DNA of 64,000 nt from Geodermatophilaceae bacterium URHA0031. GTDB lineage: Bacteria > Actinomycetota > Actinomycetes > Mycobacteriales > Geodermatophilaceae. Under the pieces are notes generated by a model. It saw only the letters and a program-made list of their open reading frames with translations. It ran no database searches and had not been told where the DNA came from. Positions 1 to 8,880 of this stretch are shown in pieces (the first letter of the stretch is position 1; every line of letters starts with the position of its first letter). The stretch spans positions 248,001-312,000 of the forward strand of contig JHVP01000003.1 in assembly GCA_000620205.1 (NCBI GenBank), given 5' to 3'. Both the position numbers and the translations under genes were made by a program.

Positions 1-887
1 CCGGCGGCCCGGCCCAGCGCCGCGGCGGCCAGCGCGTTGACCGTGTTGTGCGGCCCGCGGACCTGCAGCGCGTCGACCTCGGCCAGCAGCTCCCCGGCGG
101 GCGTGGGGCTGAACGCGCGGTCGACCAGCGCACCGGCCCGGACGCCCAGCTGACCGCGGGCCGGCTCGCCCAGGGTGACCGTCACCGGGTGCCGGTGCCG
201 GGCCACCAGCGAGGACGCCACCGGGTCGCCGGCATCGGCCACCGCCACCGGGGCCAGCCGGATCAGCCGGGCCTTGGCGTCGCGGTAGGCGTCGAAGCTG
301 CCGTGCCAGTCGACGTGGTCGTCGGCGACGTTGAGCACCGCGGCAGCCGCCGGGGCGATGGAGCTCGACCAGTGCAGCTGGAAGCTGGACAGCTCCACCG
401 CGACGGCGTCGTAGGCCGGCCGGCCGTCGGCGTCGACGGCGGTGACCACCTCGACCAGCGGCCGCCCGACGTTGCCCGCGGCGACCGCGCGCAGGCCGCC
501 GGCCCGCAGCACGGACTCGAGCATGGTGACCGTCGTGGTCTTGCCGTTGGTGCCGGTGACCGCGTACCAGGGCGCCGGCTCGCCGTCGGGCCCGGGCACC
601 CGCAGCCGCCAGGCCAGCTCGGGCTCGCCGACGACCTCCAGCCCCCGGCCGGCCGCGGCCACCAGCAGCGGGTGGTCCGGTCGCCAGCCCGGCGAGGTCA
701 CCACCAGGTCGACGTCCTCCGGCGGGACGGTCAGCGGGCCGAGCCAGCGCGCACCTGCCGCGACGAGCTCGGCCACGACGGCCGGCTCGGCGGCGTCGGT
801 GAGGGCGACGTCGTCGCCACGGGCCAGCAGCACCCGGGCCGCGGCCGCGCCGGAGACCCCCAGGCCCGCGACCAGGACGGTGGTCAT
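1..887 (-). CDS. murD: UDP-N-acetylmuramoylalanine--D-glutamate ligase MurD (partial, C-terminus outside window)
   Basis: Cytoplasmic ATP-dependent ligase that adds D-glutamate to UDP-MurNAc-L-Ala in peptidoglycan precursor synthesis. The reading frame starts at ATG 887 and runs off the left edge, giving about 295 residues. The start MTTVLVAGLGVSG is a Rossmann-like nucleotide-binding segment. The Mur ligase P-loop TGTNGKTTT follows at about residue 115, then the central-domain signatures VELSSFQLHW and NVADDHVDWHG, and HNTVNALAAAA near the window edge. It lies 4 nt downstream of the mraY stop and is the last gene visible of the murE-murF-mraY-murD run. The order matches the dcw cluster of other actinobacteria. 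Confidence 0.97.
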   Translation of the reverse strand, partial: MTTVLVAGLGVSGAAAARVLLARGDDVALTDAAEPAVVAELVAAGARWLGPLTVPPEDVDLVVTSPGWRPDHPLLVAAAGRGLEVVGEPELAWRLRVPGPDGEPAPWYAVTGTNGKTTTVTMLESVLRAGGLRAVAAGNVGRPLVEVVTAVDADGRPAYDAVAVELSSFQLHWSSSIAPAAAAVLNVADDHVDWHGSFDAYRDAKARLIRLAPVAVADAGDPVASSLVARHRHPVTVTLGEPARGQLGVRAGALVDRAFSPTPAGELLAEVDALQVRGPHNTVNALAAAALGRAA

Positions 888-891
888 CGGC

Positions 892-1971
892 CTACAGCCC
901 CGCGAAGGAGAGCCAGTCGGCGTAGAACAAGCCGATCCCGAAGGCGACCGCCATGCCGGTGACCAGCCAGAACCGCACGATCACCGTGTTCTCCGTCCAG
1001 CCGGCCAGCTCGAAGTGGTGGTGCAGTGGCGCCATCCGGAACACCCGCCGCCGGGTGGCCCGGAAGAACGCGACCTGGATGACCACCGAGAGCGTCACCG
1101 CGACGAAGAGCCCGCCCAGCACGACCAGCAGCAGCTCGGTGCGGGTGACGATCGCCAGCCCGGACATCAGCCCGCCCAGCGCCAGCGAGCCGGTGTCGCC
1201 CATGAAGATCCGCGCCGGGGAGGTGTTCCACCACAGGAAGCCCAGGCAGGCGCCCATCGCCGACGCCGCGATCAGGGTGACGTCCAGCGGGTCCCGCACG
1301 GTGTAGCAGCCCTCGATGGCCAGCGCCGAGCTGCAGTCGTGCCCGAACTGCCAGAACGAGATGATCACGTAGGAGGCGAACACCATCGCCGAGCAGCCCG
1401 CCGCCAGGCCGTCCAGCCCGTCGGTGAGGTTCACCGCGTTGGAGAACCCGGCGATGAACAGGTACGCGACCACGACGAACAGCACCGTCGGCAGCACCAG
1501 CGGCTCGATGTCGCGGACGAAGGAGATCGCGGTCGTGGCCACCGCCGTGCCGCCGTCGTCCTCGACCAGCGCGAGCACCGCGAAGGTGACCCCGACGACC
1601 AGCTGGCCGACCAGCTTGGCGGTCTTGTTCAGCCCCAGGCTGCGCCGGTACCTGATCTTGAGGTAGTCGTCGAGGAAACCGACGGTGCCCAGCCCGACCA
1701 TCAGGAACAGCAGCAGCAGGCCGGTGGCGGTGACGCCGCGGCCCTCCTGGTTGAGCAGGAACAGGTGGGCCACCAGGTAGCCCAGCACCGTGGCCAGCAC
1801 CATGACGGTGCCGCCCATGGTGGGCGTGCCCTTCTTGGACAGGTGGCTCTCCGGGCCATCGTCCCGGATCTCCTGCCCGAAGCCGTGCTGGCGGAAGGCC
1901 TTGATCGCCAGCGGGGTCACCAGGATCGAGACGATCAGCCCGACGGCCGCCGCGATGAGGACCGACTTCAC
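892..1971 (-). CDS. mraY: Phospho-N-acetylmuramoyl-pentapeptide-transferase MraY
   Basis: Integral membrane enzyme that transfers phospho-MurNAc-pentapeptide from UDP to undecaprenyl phosphate, making lipid I. The product is 359 residues, the normal family length. It starts at GTG 1971 (VKSVLIAAAVGLIVS), with the start overlapping the murF stop by 4 bp (GTGA). The family signature GPESHLSKKGTPTMGG is near residue 45, NLTDGLDGLAAG is near 190, and the C-terminal MAPLHHHFELAGW carries the conserved histidine cluster near 325. About ten hydrophobic segments are visible. It is translated with murE and murF in one minus-strand operon. Confidence 0.97.
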   Translation of the reverse strand: MKSVLIAAAVGLIVSILVTPLAIKAFRQHGFGQEIRDDGPESHLSKKGTPTMGGTVMVLATVLGYLVAHLFLLNQEGRGVTATGLLLLFLMVGLGTVGFLDDYLKIRYRRSLGLNKTAKLVGQLVVGVTFAVLALVEDDGGTAVATTAISFVRDIEPLVLPTVLFVVVAYLFIAGFSNAVNLTDGLDGLAAGCSAMVFASYVIISFWQFGHDCSSALAIEGCYTVRDPLDVTLIAASAMGACLGFLWWNTSPARIFMGDTGSLALGGLMSGLAIVTRTELLLVVLGGLFVAVTLSVVIQVAFFRATRRRVFRMAPLHHHFELAGWTENTVIVRFWLVTGMAVAFGIGLFYADWLSFAGL

Positions 1972-3389
1972 GAGGCCTGCCCGTCCGCCAGGAGGTCGGC
2001 GGCCAGCTGCTCGAGCCCGTAGGACCGCGAGGCCTTCACCAGGACGACGTCGTCGGCGCCGAGCTCCGCGGTCAGCAGCTGCAGGGCCGCCTCCCTGTCC
2101 GGCACGTGCTGCACGCTGTCCAGCGCTCCGTCCTCCTGTCCTCCCCCGTCCCCCGCCGACCGCTCGGCGAGGGCTCCGGTGTGCAGTCCGACGGCGTCCG
2201 CGCCGACGGAGACCAGCAGGTCCACCCCGGCGCGCACCACGTCCCGGCCCAGCCGGGTGTGCTCGGCCTCCGCGCCCGTCCCGAGCTCCCCCATGGCGCC
2301 CAGCACGGCGATCCGCCGTCGTCCGGGCAGCCGGGTCAGCGCCGCGAGGGCGGCACGCATCGACTCGGGGTTGGCGTTGTAGGCGTCGTTGACCACGGTC
2401 ACCCCGTCGGCCCGCCGGCTGACCTCCATCCGCCAGCGGCTGCGCGGCCCCGCGGCCGACAACGCCGCGGCCACCGCACCGGGGGTCATGCCGGCCGCCA
2501 GGGCCGCAGCAGCGGCGGACAGCGCGTTGGCGACGTGGTGCGCGCCGACCACCTGCAGCGCGACCGGGTGCTGCTCGCCGCCGGCGACCAGGGTGAACCG
2601 CGCGCGGGCAGCGTCGTCGAGGTCGACGTCGACGGCCCGGACGTCGGCGTCCGCGCCGAGCCCGGTGGTGACCACCCGGGCGGCGGTGCGGGGGGCCATG
2701 CCGATCACCCGCGGGTCGTCGGCGTTGAGCACGGCGGTGCCCTCGGCGGGCAGCGCCTCGACCAGCTCGCCCTTGCTGGCGGCGATCACCTCGGCGCTGC
2801 CGAACTCGCCGAGGTGCGCGGAGCCGACGTTGAGCACGACGCCGATGTCCGGGCGGGCGATCCGGCACAGCCGGGCGATGTGCCCGGGGCCGCGCGCACC
2901 CATCTCCAGCACCAGCGACCGGGTGCCGGTGCCGGCGCTGAGCACGGTGAGCGGCAGGCCGATGTCGTTGTTGAAGGAGCCCTCCGGGCTGACGGTGGGC
3001 CCTGCGGCGGCGAGCACCTGCCCGAGCAGGTCCTTGGTCGAGGTCTTGCCCGAGGAGCCGGTGATCCCGACGGTGACCAGGCCGCCGTCGACCAGCCGGC
3101 GGTGCACGGCGCCGGCCAGCCGGCCCAGCGCCTCGACCGGGTCGGGGACGACGACGACCGGCAGCCCGGGGGCGGGCCGGGTGGCCAGCGCGCCGGCCGC
3201 GCCGGCCGCGGCGGCAGCCGGCAGGAAGTCCGCGCCGTCGACCCGCTCGCCGGGCAGCGCCACGAACAGGTCGCCGGCGGCCAGGGCCCGCGAGTCGGTG
3301 CGCACCGCCCCGGTGACGACGGCGGAGGGGTCCCCGGCCAGCTCGCCGCCGGCGGCCGCGGCCACCTCGGCGAGGGTCAGCTCGATCAT
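1968..3389 (-). CDS. murF: UDP-N-acetylmuramoyl-tripeptide--D-alanyl-D-alanine ligase MurF
   Basis: Cytoplasmic ligase that adds D-Ala-D-Ala to UDP-MurNAc-tripeptide. It has 473 residues. The N-terminal substrate domain starts MIELTLAEVAAAAGGEL, the ATP P-loop is GSSGKTSTKD at residues 111-120, the Mur central motif NDIGLPLTVLS is near 140, and NDAYNANPESMRAAL near 315 is a typical MurF segment. ATG 3389 overlaps the murE stop by 4 bp, and the murF stop overlaps the mraY GTG, so the three genes look translationally coupled. Confidence 0.97.
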   Translation of the reverse strand: MIELTLAEVAAAAGGELAGDPSAVVTGAVRTDSRALAAGDLFVALPGERVDGADFLPAAAAAGAAGALATRPAPGLPVVVVPDPVEALGRLAGAVHRRLVDGGLVTVGITGSSGKTSTKDLLGQVLAAAGPTVSPEGSFNNDIGLPLTVLSAGTGTRSLVLEMGARGPGHIARLCRIARPDIGVVLNVGSAHLGEFGSAEVIAASKGELVEALPAEGTAVLNADDPRVIGMAPRTAARVVTTGLGADADVRAVDVDLDDAARARFTLVAGGEQHPVALQVVGAHHVANALSAAAAALAAGMTPGAVAAALSAAGPRSRWRMEVSRRADGVTVVNDAYNANPESMRAALAALTRLPGRRRIAVLGAMGELGTGAEAEHTRLGRDVVRAGVDLLVSVGADAVGLHTGALAERSAGDGGGQEDGALDSVQHVPDREAALQLLTAELGADDVVLVKASRSYGLEQLAADLLADGQAS

Positions 3390-4951
3390 GCGTCCACCGT
3401 CCGGGCCCCGGGGCCCTGCTCGAGCACCTCGCGGAGCACGTCTCGGTCGTCGAACGGCAGCACCTGACCACCCACCTCCTGGCCGGTCTCGTGACCCTTG
3501 CCGGCCACCAGCAGGGTGTCACCCGGCCGTGCCCGCGCGACGGCCGCCGCGAGGGCGGCCCGCCGGTCACCGATCTCCAGCACCTCCGCGCGCCGGTCGG
3601 CGGGCACCTCCTCGGCGCCCGCGCGCACGGCGGCCCGGATGGCGGCGGGGTCCTCCGATCGCGGGTTGTCGTCGGTGATCACCAGGACGTCGCTGCCGGC
3701 CGCGGCGGCGGCGCCCATGGCCGGGCGCTTGCCGGGATCGCGGTCACCACCACAGCCCAGCACGGTGAGCAGCCGCCCGCCCGTCGCGGCGCGCAACGAG
3801 GCCAGCGCGGTCTGCACCGCGTCCGGGGTGTGCGCGTAGTCGACGACGGCGACGAAGCGCTGGCCGGCGTCCACCGGCTCCATCCGCCCGGGGACCACGG
3901 TGTCGGCCAGCCCGGCCAGCGCGACCTCGGGCGGCACGCCCACGGCGTCCAGCAGGGCGACGGCGAGCACGGCGTTGGCGACGTTGAAGCCCCCCGGCAG
4001 CCGGAGCCGGCCCGGCCAGCTGCGCCCGCCGGGACCGTGCAGGGTGAACGTCGAGCCGCCGGTGCCGAGGGCGGCGACGTCGGTGGCCGACCAGTCGGCG
4101 GCGGCCCCGGAGGTGCTCACGGTGACCGTGCCGGGCTTGACCAGCCGGCGCCCGGCGGGGTCGTCGACGTCGACGACCTCGACCGCGGCGCGCCCGTCGA
4201 ACAGCAGCGCCTTGGCCTGGAAGTAGCTCTCCGGGTCACCGTGGAAGTCCAGGTGGTCGCGGGAGAGGTTGGTGAACCCGGCCGCGGCGAACCGGACGCC
4301 GTTGACCCGGCCCATCACCAGCGCGTGGCTGGAGACCTCCATGACCACCGCCCGGACGCCGGAGGCCACCATCGACGCCAGCAGCGCGTGCAGGTCGGTC
4401 GCCTCCGGGGTGGTCCGGGTGCTGGGGAGGGCCGTGGTCACCGGGTTGCCCTCGGCGTCGCGACCGCGGGTCCGGGTCTGCACGGTGCCGATCAGCCCGC
4501 TGGTCCAGCCGGCCGCGGCCAGCCCCGCCTCGACCAGGTAGCTCGTCGTCGTCTTGCCGTTGGTGCCGGTGATGCCCAGCACGGTCAGCTGCTCGCTGGG
4601 CCGGCCGTGCACCCGGGAGGCGACCGCGCCCAGGACCCCCCGCGGGTCGTCCACGACACAGGTCGGCAGCCCGGTGGCGCGGGCCTCGGCCTCCCCCGCG
4701 CCGTCGGTGAGGACGGCGACCGCACCGCGCGCGGCGGCGTCGGTGGCGTACCGGGCGCCGTGCGTGCGGGCGCCGGGCAGCGCGGCGTAGAGGTCACCGG
4801 GCCCGACCGTGGTCGACGCGAGGGTCACCCCGCGCACCGTGGTGGCGGGGTCGCCCTGGACCGGCGGACCCACCAGGTCGGCCAGTTCGGCGAGGGAGAG
4901 CGGGCGGATCCCCGCAGGCCGGGGAACCGACCCGGGCACGGTCGGACTCAC
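3386..4951 (-). CDS. murE: UDP-N-acetylmuramoyl-L-alanyl-D-glutamate--2,6-diaminopimelate ligase MurE
   Basis: Cytoplasmic ligase that adds the third stem-peptide residue. The DNPR motif inside ITDDNPRSEDP is the signature of meso-diaminopimelate-adding enzymes, so mDAP peptidoglycan is expected. The P-loop is GITGTNGKTTTSY, and YAHTPDAVQTAL is the usual C-terminal-domain segment. I chose GTG 4951 (521 residues) because TAGATT lies 8 nt upstream and GGAG lies 4 nt upstream, so either a leaderless or a Shine-Dalgarno start fits. An upstream GTG at 4996 would add 15 residues that look non-homologous. A 108-nt gap (4952-5059) separates it from ftsI. Confidence 0.95.
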   Translation of the reverse strand: MSPTVPGSVPRPAGIRPLSLAELADLVGPPVQGDPATTVRGVTLASTTVGPGDLYAALPGARTHGARYATDAAARGAVAVLTDGAGEAEARATGLPTCVVDDPRGVLGAVASRVHGRPSEQLTVLGITGTNGKTTTSYLVEAGLAAAGWTSGLIGTVQTRTRGRDAEGNPVTTALPSTRTTPEATDLHALLASMVASGVRAVVMEVSSHALVMGRVNGVRFAAAGFTNLSRDHLDFHGDPESYFQAKALLFDGRAAVEVVDVDDPAGRRLVKPGTVTVSTSGAAADWSATDVAALGTGGSTFTLHGPGGRSWPGRLRLPGGFNVANAVLAVALLDAVGVPPEVALAGLADTVVPGRMEPVDAGQRFVAVVDYAHTPDAVQTALASLRAATGGRLLTVLGCGGDRDPGKRPAMGAAAAAGSDVLVITDDNPRSEDPAAIRAAVRAGAEEVPADRRAEVLEIGDRRAALAAAVARARPGDTLLVAGKGHETGQEVGGQVLPFDDRDVLREVLEQGPGARTVDA

Positions 4952-5059
4952 GGGGCTCCAATCTACCGGCGGCGACCCCCGGGGCCCGATGACCACCGGT
5001 TCGTCCTCGTGTCGGTCGCTCCCGCCCCCCGGGCCGCCGGGCCGGGGTCGGTCGACGGA

Positions 5060-6922
5060 TCAGTCGACCTGGAGGGTGAAGGTCGGGCGCGGCGTCCCCG
5101 AGGGGACCACGCCCCCCGCGGTGAGCGCGTAGCGCATGACGTCGGAGAAGACCGGTGCGGCGACCTGGCCGCCCTCCGCCTCGCTGGTCGGGCGCTCCAG
5201 GTCGACCGCGACCACGTACTGCGGGTCGTCGGCCGGCGCGTAGCCGACGAAGGTGGTGAAGTAGCCGCCGCCGGCGTAGCAGCCGCAGTCGGGGTTGGCC
5301 CGCTGCGCGGTGCCGGTCTTGCCGACCACCCGGAAGCCGTCCACCTCGCCCAGCGGCGCGGTGCCGCCCTTGCCGACCACCGCCTCCAGCATGTAGGTCA
5401 GCTGGCCGGCGGTGTCCGCGCTGACCACCCGGGTGGCCGCCGGCCGGGGCGCCGCGGTGACCGTGCCGTCGGCGGCGGTGACCGAGGAGACGACCCGCGG
5501 CGGGATGCGCACGCCCCCGTTGGCCAGGGTCTGGTAGACCGAGGCCATCTGCAGCGTGGTCACCGACACGCCCTGCCCGATCGGCACGTTGGCCGCGCGG
5601 CTCTCGGTCCAGTCGGCCGAGGGCTCGAGGATGCCGGCGCTCTCCCCGGGCAGCTCGATGCCGGTCTCCGAGCCGATGCCGAAGGCCCGCAGGTAGCGTT
5701 CCAGCGTGCTGTTGCCGACCTCGCGGGCCAGCATGATCGCGCCGACGTTGCTGGACTTGGCCAGGATGCCGGTGACGGTGAACTTGATCGGCGCGTGGTC
5801 GTGCGCGTCGGTGACGACGGCGTCCCCGGCCTGGATGTGCCCGTTGACGTCGAGGACAGTGTCCTTGGTGGCCTTGCCCTGGTCGATGGCGGCGGCCAGC
5901 GTCACGGCCTTCATCACCGAGCCGGGCTCGTAGACGTCGGAGACCACCGGGTTGCCCAGCAGGTCCGGGTCGGTCTCGTTGTAGTGCCCGGGGTCGTAGC
6001 CGGGGCAGCCGGCCATCGCGGCGACCTCGCCGGTGTGCACGTCCAGCACCACGGCCGAGGCCGACTTGGTGGCGCCGTCCGCGCAGGCCGCGTCGAGCCG
6101 CTGCTGCACCACGAACTGCAGGTCCTCGTCGAGGGTGAGCTGCACGGTGCCGCCGTCGGTGGCGGAGGTGGACTCGTCGATGCCCGAGGGGATCTGGTTG
6201 CCGCTGCCGTCGACCTCGACCCGCTTCTCGCCGTCGGTGCCGGCCAGCACGTCCTGGTAGGTCTGCTCGATGCCGGCCAGCCCACCGCCGTCCTTGCCGA
6301 CGAACCCGACGACCTGACCGCCGACGGCGCCGGCCGGGTACAGCCGGACGGGGTCGTCCTCGAAGGCGAGGCCGGCCCGGGTGGCCAGCGGCAGCGCCCG
6401 GACCTGGTCGGTGACGTCGGTGGCCACCTGGTCGGCCAGCACGACGTACCGGCCGTCCCGGGAGAGCTTCTCCACCAGGTCGGCGACCGGCACCCCCAGC
6501 AGGGTGGTGAGCGCCAGCGCGGTGCGGGTCGGGTCGGTGACGACGGAGGGGTCGGCGGTGACCCGCTCGGCGTCCACGGAGTAGGCGAGCACGTTGCCGG
6601 TGTGGTCGGTGATCTCCCCGCGGACGGCCTCGATCGGGTAGGTGCGCATCCGGTCGTTGGTGGCGGCCTGGGCGTAGGAGGCACCGTCGACGCCCTGCAG
6701 GACGACCAGCCGGCCGACGACGACCACCAGCAGGGCGATGAGGAACACCAGCCCCCACCGGTTGCGCTGGTCCCGCTGCAGCATGCCCAGCGGCTGCCGT
6801 CGCCGGCTGCCCGCCTCCCGGCGCGGCCGCAGGTCGCCGCGGCCGGCCGGGCCGATGCCGCGGCCGGGGGTGCGCCGCACGCCGCTGGGCCGGAAGGGCG
6901 GCGGTGGTCCTGCTGGCGGCAC
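5060..6922 (-). CDS. ftsI: Peptidoglycan D,D-transpeptidase FtsI / PBP3 (PbpB)
   Basis: Septal class B penicillin-binding protein of 620 residues that crosslinks peptidoglycan at the division site. A proline- and arginine-rich cytoplasmic tail (1-55) precedes one membrane segment at about 57-77. The dimerisation domain contains RGEITDHTGNVLAY. The transpeptidase domain has the three catalytic motifs: SVMK at 335-338 (nucleophile S335), SSN at 390-392 and KTG at 535-537. No PASTA domain is present at the C-terminus, unlike some Gram-positive PBPs. The start is GTG 6922, 3 nt after the stop of the upstream FtsL-like gene. Two cysteines in DCGCYAGGG (about 545-548) could form a disulfide. Confidence 0.97.
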   Translation of the reverse strand: MPPAGPPPPFRPSGVRRTPGRGIGPAGRGDLRPRREAGSRRRQPLGMLQRDQRNRWGLVFLIALLVVVVGRLVVLQGVDGASYAQAATNDRMRTYPIEAVRGEITDHTGNVLAYSVDAERVTADPSVVTDPTRTALALTTLLGVPVADLVEKLSRDGRYVVLADQVATDVTDQVRALPLATRAGLAFEDDPVRLYPAGAVGGQVVGFVGKDGGGLAGIEQTYQDVLAGTDGEKRVEVDGSGNQIPSGIDESTSATDGGTVQLTLDEDLQFVVQQRLDAACADGATKSASAVVLDVHTGEVAAMAGCPGYDPGHYNETDPDLLGNPVVSDVYEPGSVMKAVTLAAAIDQGKATKDTVLDVNGHIQAGDAVVTDAHDHAPIKFTVTGILAKSSNVGAIMLAREVGNSTLERYLRAFGIGSETGIELPGESAGILEPSADWTESRAANVPIGQGVSVTTLQMASVYQTLANGGVRIPPRVVSSVTAADGTVTAAPRPAATRVVSADTAGQLTYMLEAVVGKGGTAPLGEVDGFRVVGKTGTAQRANPDCGCYAGGGYFTTFVGYAPADDPQYVVAVDLERPTSEAEGGQVAAPVFSDVMRYALTAGGVVPSGTPRPTFTLQVD

Positions 6923-6925
6923 GGC

Positions 6926-7501
6926 TCAGTCCCCCGGTGTGGGTGTGGCGGGGGCAGGGACGGCGGGCGGCGCCGGCGTGGCGGTGCCCAGCAGCACGGA
7001 GCTGCCGTCGGGCTGCAGCACCAGGTGCGCGGCCGCCCCGGGCGGGACCAGGCCGGCGGCGGTGGCGACCCGGGCGAGCTCGGCAGCGGTGTCGGCGGCG
7101 ATCACCTGCTGCTCCAGCCGAGCGACCTCCTCGGCCTGCTCGGCGTTGGCCTGGCGTTGCTGGGTGGCGTCCAGGGAGTCCACCGCGACGGCGGTGTTGA
7201 GCAGCAGCAGACCGAGCACGGTGGCGACCAGCAGCCCGACCAGCAGCGCCACGAACGGCGCCCGGCGGCGTCCGGTCCGGCGGGCCCGGGCGGGCACCCG
7301 GGTGGGCGTGGTGCGGGCCGGTGGCACCAGGCGCAGGTGCGGACCGGACGGCACCGCCCCGGTGCGCCGGGTCGGGCCGGTCCGCGGCACGTGCACCGGA
7401 CCGGTGGTGGCCCGGGAGGTGGACCGGGCCGAGGTGCGGGCGGTGCTGCGGGCGCTGGAGCGCGCGGTGCGCGCGGACGACGTCCGGGCCGGCTGGGTCA
7501 C
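6926..7501 (-). CDS. FtsL-like septum-formation membrane protein
   Basis: Single-pass protein of 191 residues in the exact genomic slot of ftsL, between rsmH and ftsI. The first 80 residues are Ser/Thr/Arg/Pro-rich and probably cytoplasmic and disordered. A membrane segment [20 protein letters not shown] (about 83-103) follows, then a coiled-coil-like stretch [20 protein letters not shown] and a Pro/Ala-rich tail. This is the topology of the FtsL/DivIC proteins that join FtsB and FtsQ at the septum. Sequence similarity in this family is weak, so the assignment rests on position and topology. Its start overlaps the rsmH stop by 4 bp. Confidence 0.8.
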   Translation of the reverse strand: MTQPARTSSARTARSSARSTARTSARSTSRATTGPVHVPRTGPTRRTGAVPSGPHLRLVPPARTTPTRVPARARRTGRRRAPFVALLVGLLVATVLGLLLLNTAVAVDSLDATQQRQANAEQAEEVARLEQQVIAADTAAELARVATAAGLVPPGAAAHLVLQPDGSSVLLGTATPAPPAVPAPATPTPGD

Positions 7502-8475
7502 GACGCCCGCCGGACGCGCTCGGCGGCGCGGACCCGCGCCGAGGCGGCCCGCGGGTTGACCGCGAGCTCGTCGTCGTCGGGGGCCTCTCCCCCGCGGGTC
7601 ACCAGCTTCAGCACGGGGGCGTGCTCGGGCATCGGCACCGGCATCCCCGGCGGCGTCCGGTCGACCGCCTCGGCGGCGAGGGTCTGCTTCACGATGCGGT
7701 CCTCGAGGGAGTGGAAGCTGATGACGACGACCCGGCCTCCGACGGCCAGCGCATCGATGGCCGCGGGCAGCGCCCGGGTGAGCGCACCGAGCTCGTCGTT
7801 GACCTCGATGCGCAGGGCCTGGAAGGTCCGCTTGGCCGGGTGGCCGCCGGTGCGGCGGGTCGCGGCGGGGATCGACTCCCGCACCAGCTCGGCGAGCCGC
7901 CGGGTGTCGGTGAACGGCTCGCGGGCCCGCTCGCGCTCGATGGCCGAGGCGATCCGGCCGGCGAAGCGCTCCTCGCCGTAGACCTTGAGGACCCGGGTCA
8001 GCTCACCGCGGGTGTAGGTGTTGACGACGTCCGCGGCGGTGCGCGGGCCGGACGGGTCCATCCGCATGTCCAGCGGGGCGTCGGTGGAGTAGCTGAAGCC
8101 GCGGGTCGGCCGGTCCAGCTGCAGCGAGGAGACGCCGAGGTCGAAGAGCACGCCCTGGACCTCCCCGACGCCGAGGGTGGCCAGCACGTCGGGCAGCTCG
8201 TCGAACACCGCCGGCACGAGGGTGGCCCGGTCGCCGAACCCGGCGGCGGCGATCCGGGCACCGGCCTCGGCGCGCGCGTCGGGGTCGCGGTCCAGCCCGA
8301 TCAGCCGGAGCCCGGGGTGGGCGGCGAGCAGCGCCAGGGAGTGCCCGGCCAGGCCGAGCGTGCAGTCGACCAGGACGGCGCCGTCGACGGCGAGGGCCGG
8401 GGCGAGCAGCTCGACGACCCGGTCGAGGAGGACGGGGACGTGCAGCGCGGGCCCGGCGGGCTCGTGGCTGCTCAT
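7498..8475 (-). CDS. rsmH: 16S rRNA (cytosine(1402)-N4)-methyltransferase RsmH
   Basis: SAM-dependent methyltransferase that N4-methylates C1402 of 16S rRNA. It has 325 residues. [13 protein letters not shown] opens the protein, the SAM-binding segment is [15 protein letters not shown] (about 38-52), [14 protein letters not shown] is the family-typical catalytic region, and [14 protein letters not shown] is the C-terminal RsmH signature. The start is ATG 8475. The gene usually sits directly behind mraZ in one operon. Here the gap to mraZ is 405 bp and contains hairpins and repeats (see 8476-8880). Confidence 0.97.
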   Translation of the reverse strand: MSSHEPAGPALHVPVLLDRVVELLAPALAVDGAVLVDCTLGLAGHSLALLAAHPGLRLIGLDRDPDARAEAGARIAAAGFGDRATLVPAVFDELPDVLATLGVGEVQGVLFDLGVSSLQLDRPTRGFSYSTDAPLDMRMDPSGPRTAADVVNTYTRGELTRVLKVYGEERFAGRIASAIERERAREPFTDTRRLAELVRESIPAATRRTGGHPAKRTFQALRIEVNDELGALTRALPAAIDALAVGGRVVVISFHSLEDRIVKQTLAAEAVDRTPPGMPVPMPEHAPVLKLVTRGGEAPDDDELAVNPRAASARVRAAERVRRAS

Positions 8476-8880
8476 CGACTGGCTCCTCGGGGGCTCTGGG
8501 TGACGGTTCGCTCTCCGCGGTGGGGTCCGGTCGGGCGGGCGGTGGGGAGGAGTGGGGCGGGTGGAGCGGGGTGGCGCCCCGGTGGGACGCCCGCCCTGGC
8601 CCGCCGCCCCGCAGGGCCCGCCTGGCGCCGGGGAAGCGGTACCAGGTGGAGCCCTGCCGGGGTGGTGGGGCGGGTGGAGCGATCGGTGGTGGGGCGAGTG
8701 GGGCGATCAGCGGTGGGGCGATGGGGCGCCCGTGCTGTGGTGCTGTCCTGCGAGGTGGCGTCGAGCCGGGGGGAAGTCGGCTCGCTGCCCTCTGTCGGTC
8801 GAGCCGCGGGGAAGTCGGCTCGACCGGGGTGCTTGCTGGTCTCGGTGGTGCGGTCGGGTGGGCGGGGAGCTGTCCGCGGG
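8476..8880. other. 405-bp non-coding gap between mraZ and rsmH
   Basis: No convincing gene is visible. On the plus strand the gap is strongly G-rich. TGGGN-type words occur at 8521, 8543, 8553, 8562 (TGGAG), 8572 (TGGCG) and 8583, mostly 9 to 11 nt apart. Further TGGGG words lie at 8666, 8690, 8699, 8714 and 8722. Two related hairpins lie at 8762-8784 and 8796-8826. mraZ and rsmH are normally adjacent, so this gap may hold an internal promoter, attenuator or extra MraZ contact sites for the downstream cluster. Confidence 0.6.
8761..8826. repeat. Two tandem hairpins sharing a 24-nt direct repeat downstream of mraZ
   Basis: The 24-nt units 8761-8784 and 8799-8822 differ at a single base. Each forms a stem. 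The first has CGAGCCG (8762-8768) pairing with CGGCTCG (8778-8784). The second has 11-bp perfect arms CGGTCGAGCCG (8796-8806) and CGGCTCGACCG (8816-8826). Both loops are 9 nt and contain GGGGAAGT. The elements lie 55-120 nt after the mraZ stop in the direction of transcription, so termination or attenuation before rsmH is possible. Confidence 0.7.

Noticed and set aside
48-4790. Long plus-strand open frames (for example 48-962, 442-2022, 2106-3467, 3491-7981) opposite the division genes
   Set aside because: They translate to Arg/Gly/Pro/His-rich low-complexity sequence without domains and lie antisense to murD, mraY, murF, murE and ftsI. They are typical shadow frames in DNA with over 70% G+C.
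4952-4996. GTG 4996 as start of MurE
   Set aside because: The extra 15 residues are low-complexity and the region contains the TAGATT and GGAG elements that fit GTG 4951.
8661-8728. G-rich tract as a G-quadruplex switch
   Set aside because: Runs of four G are present, but their spacing is irregular and similar tracts are expected at this base composition. I kept only the repeat description.
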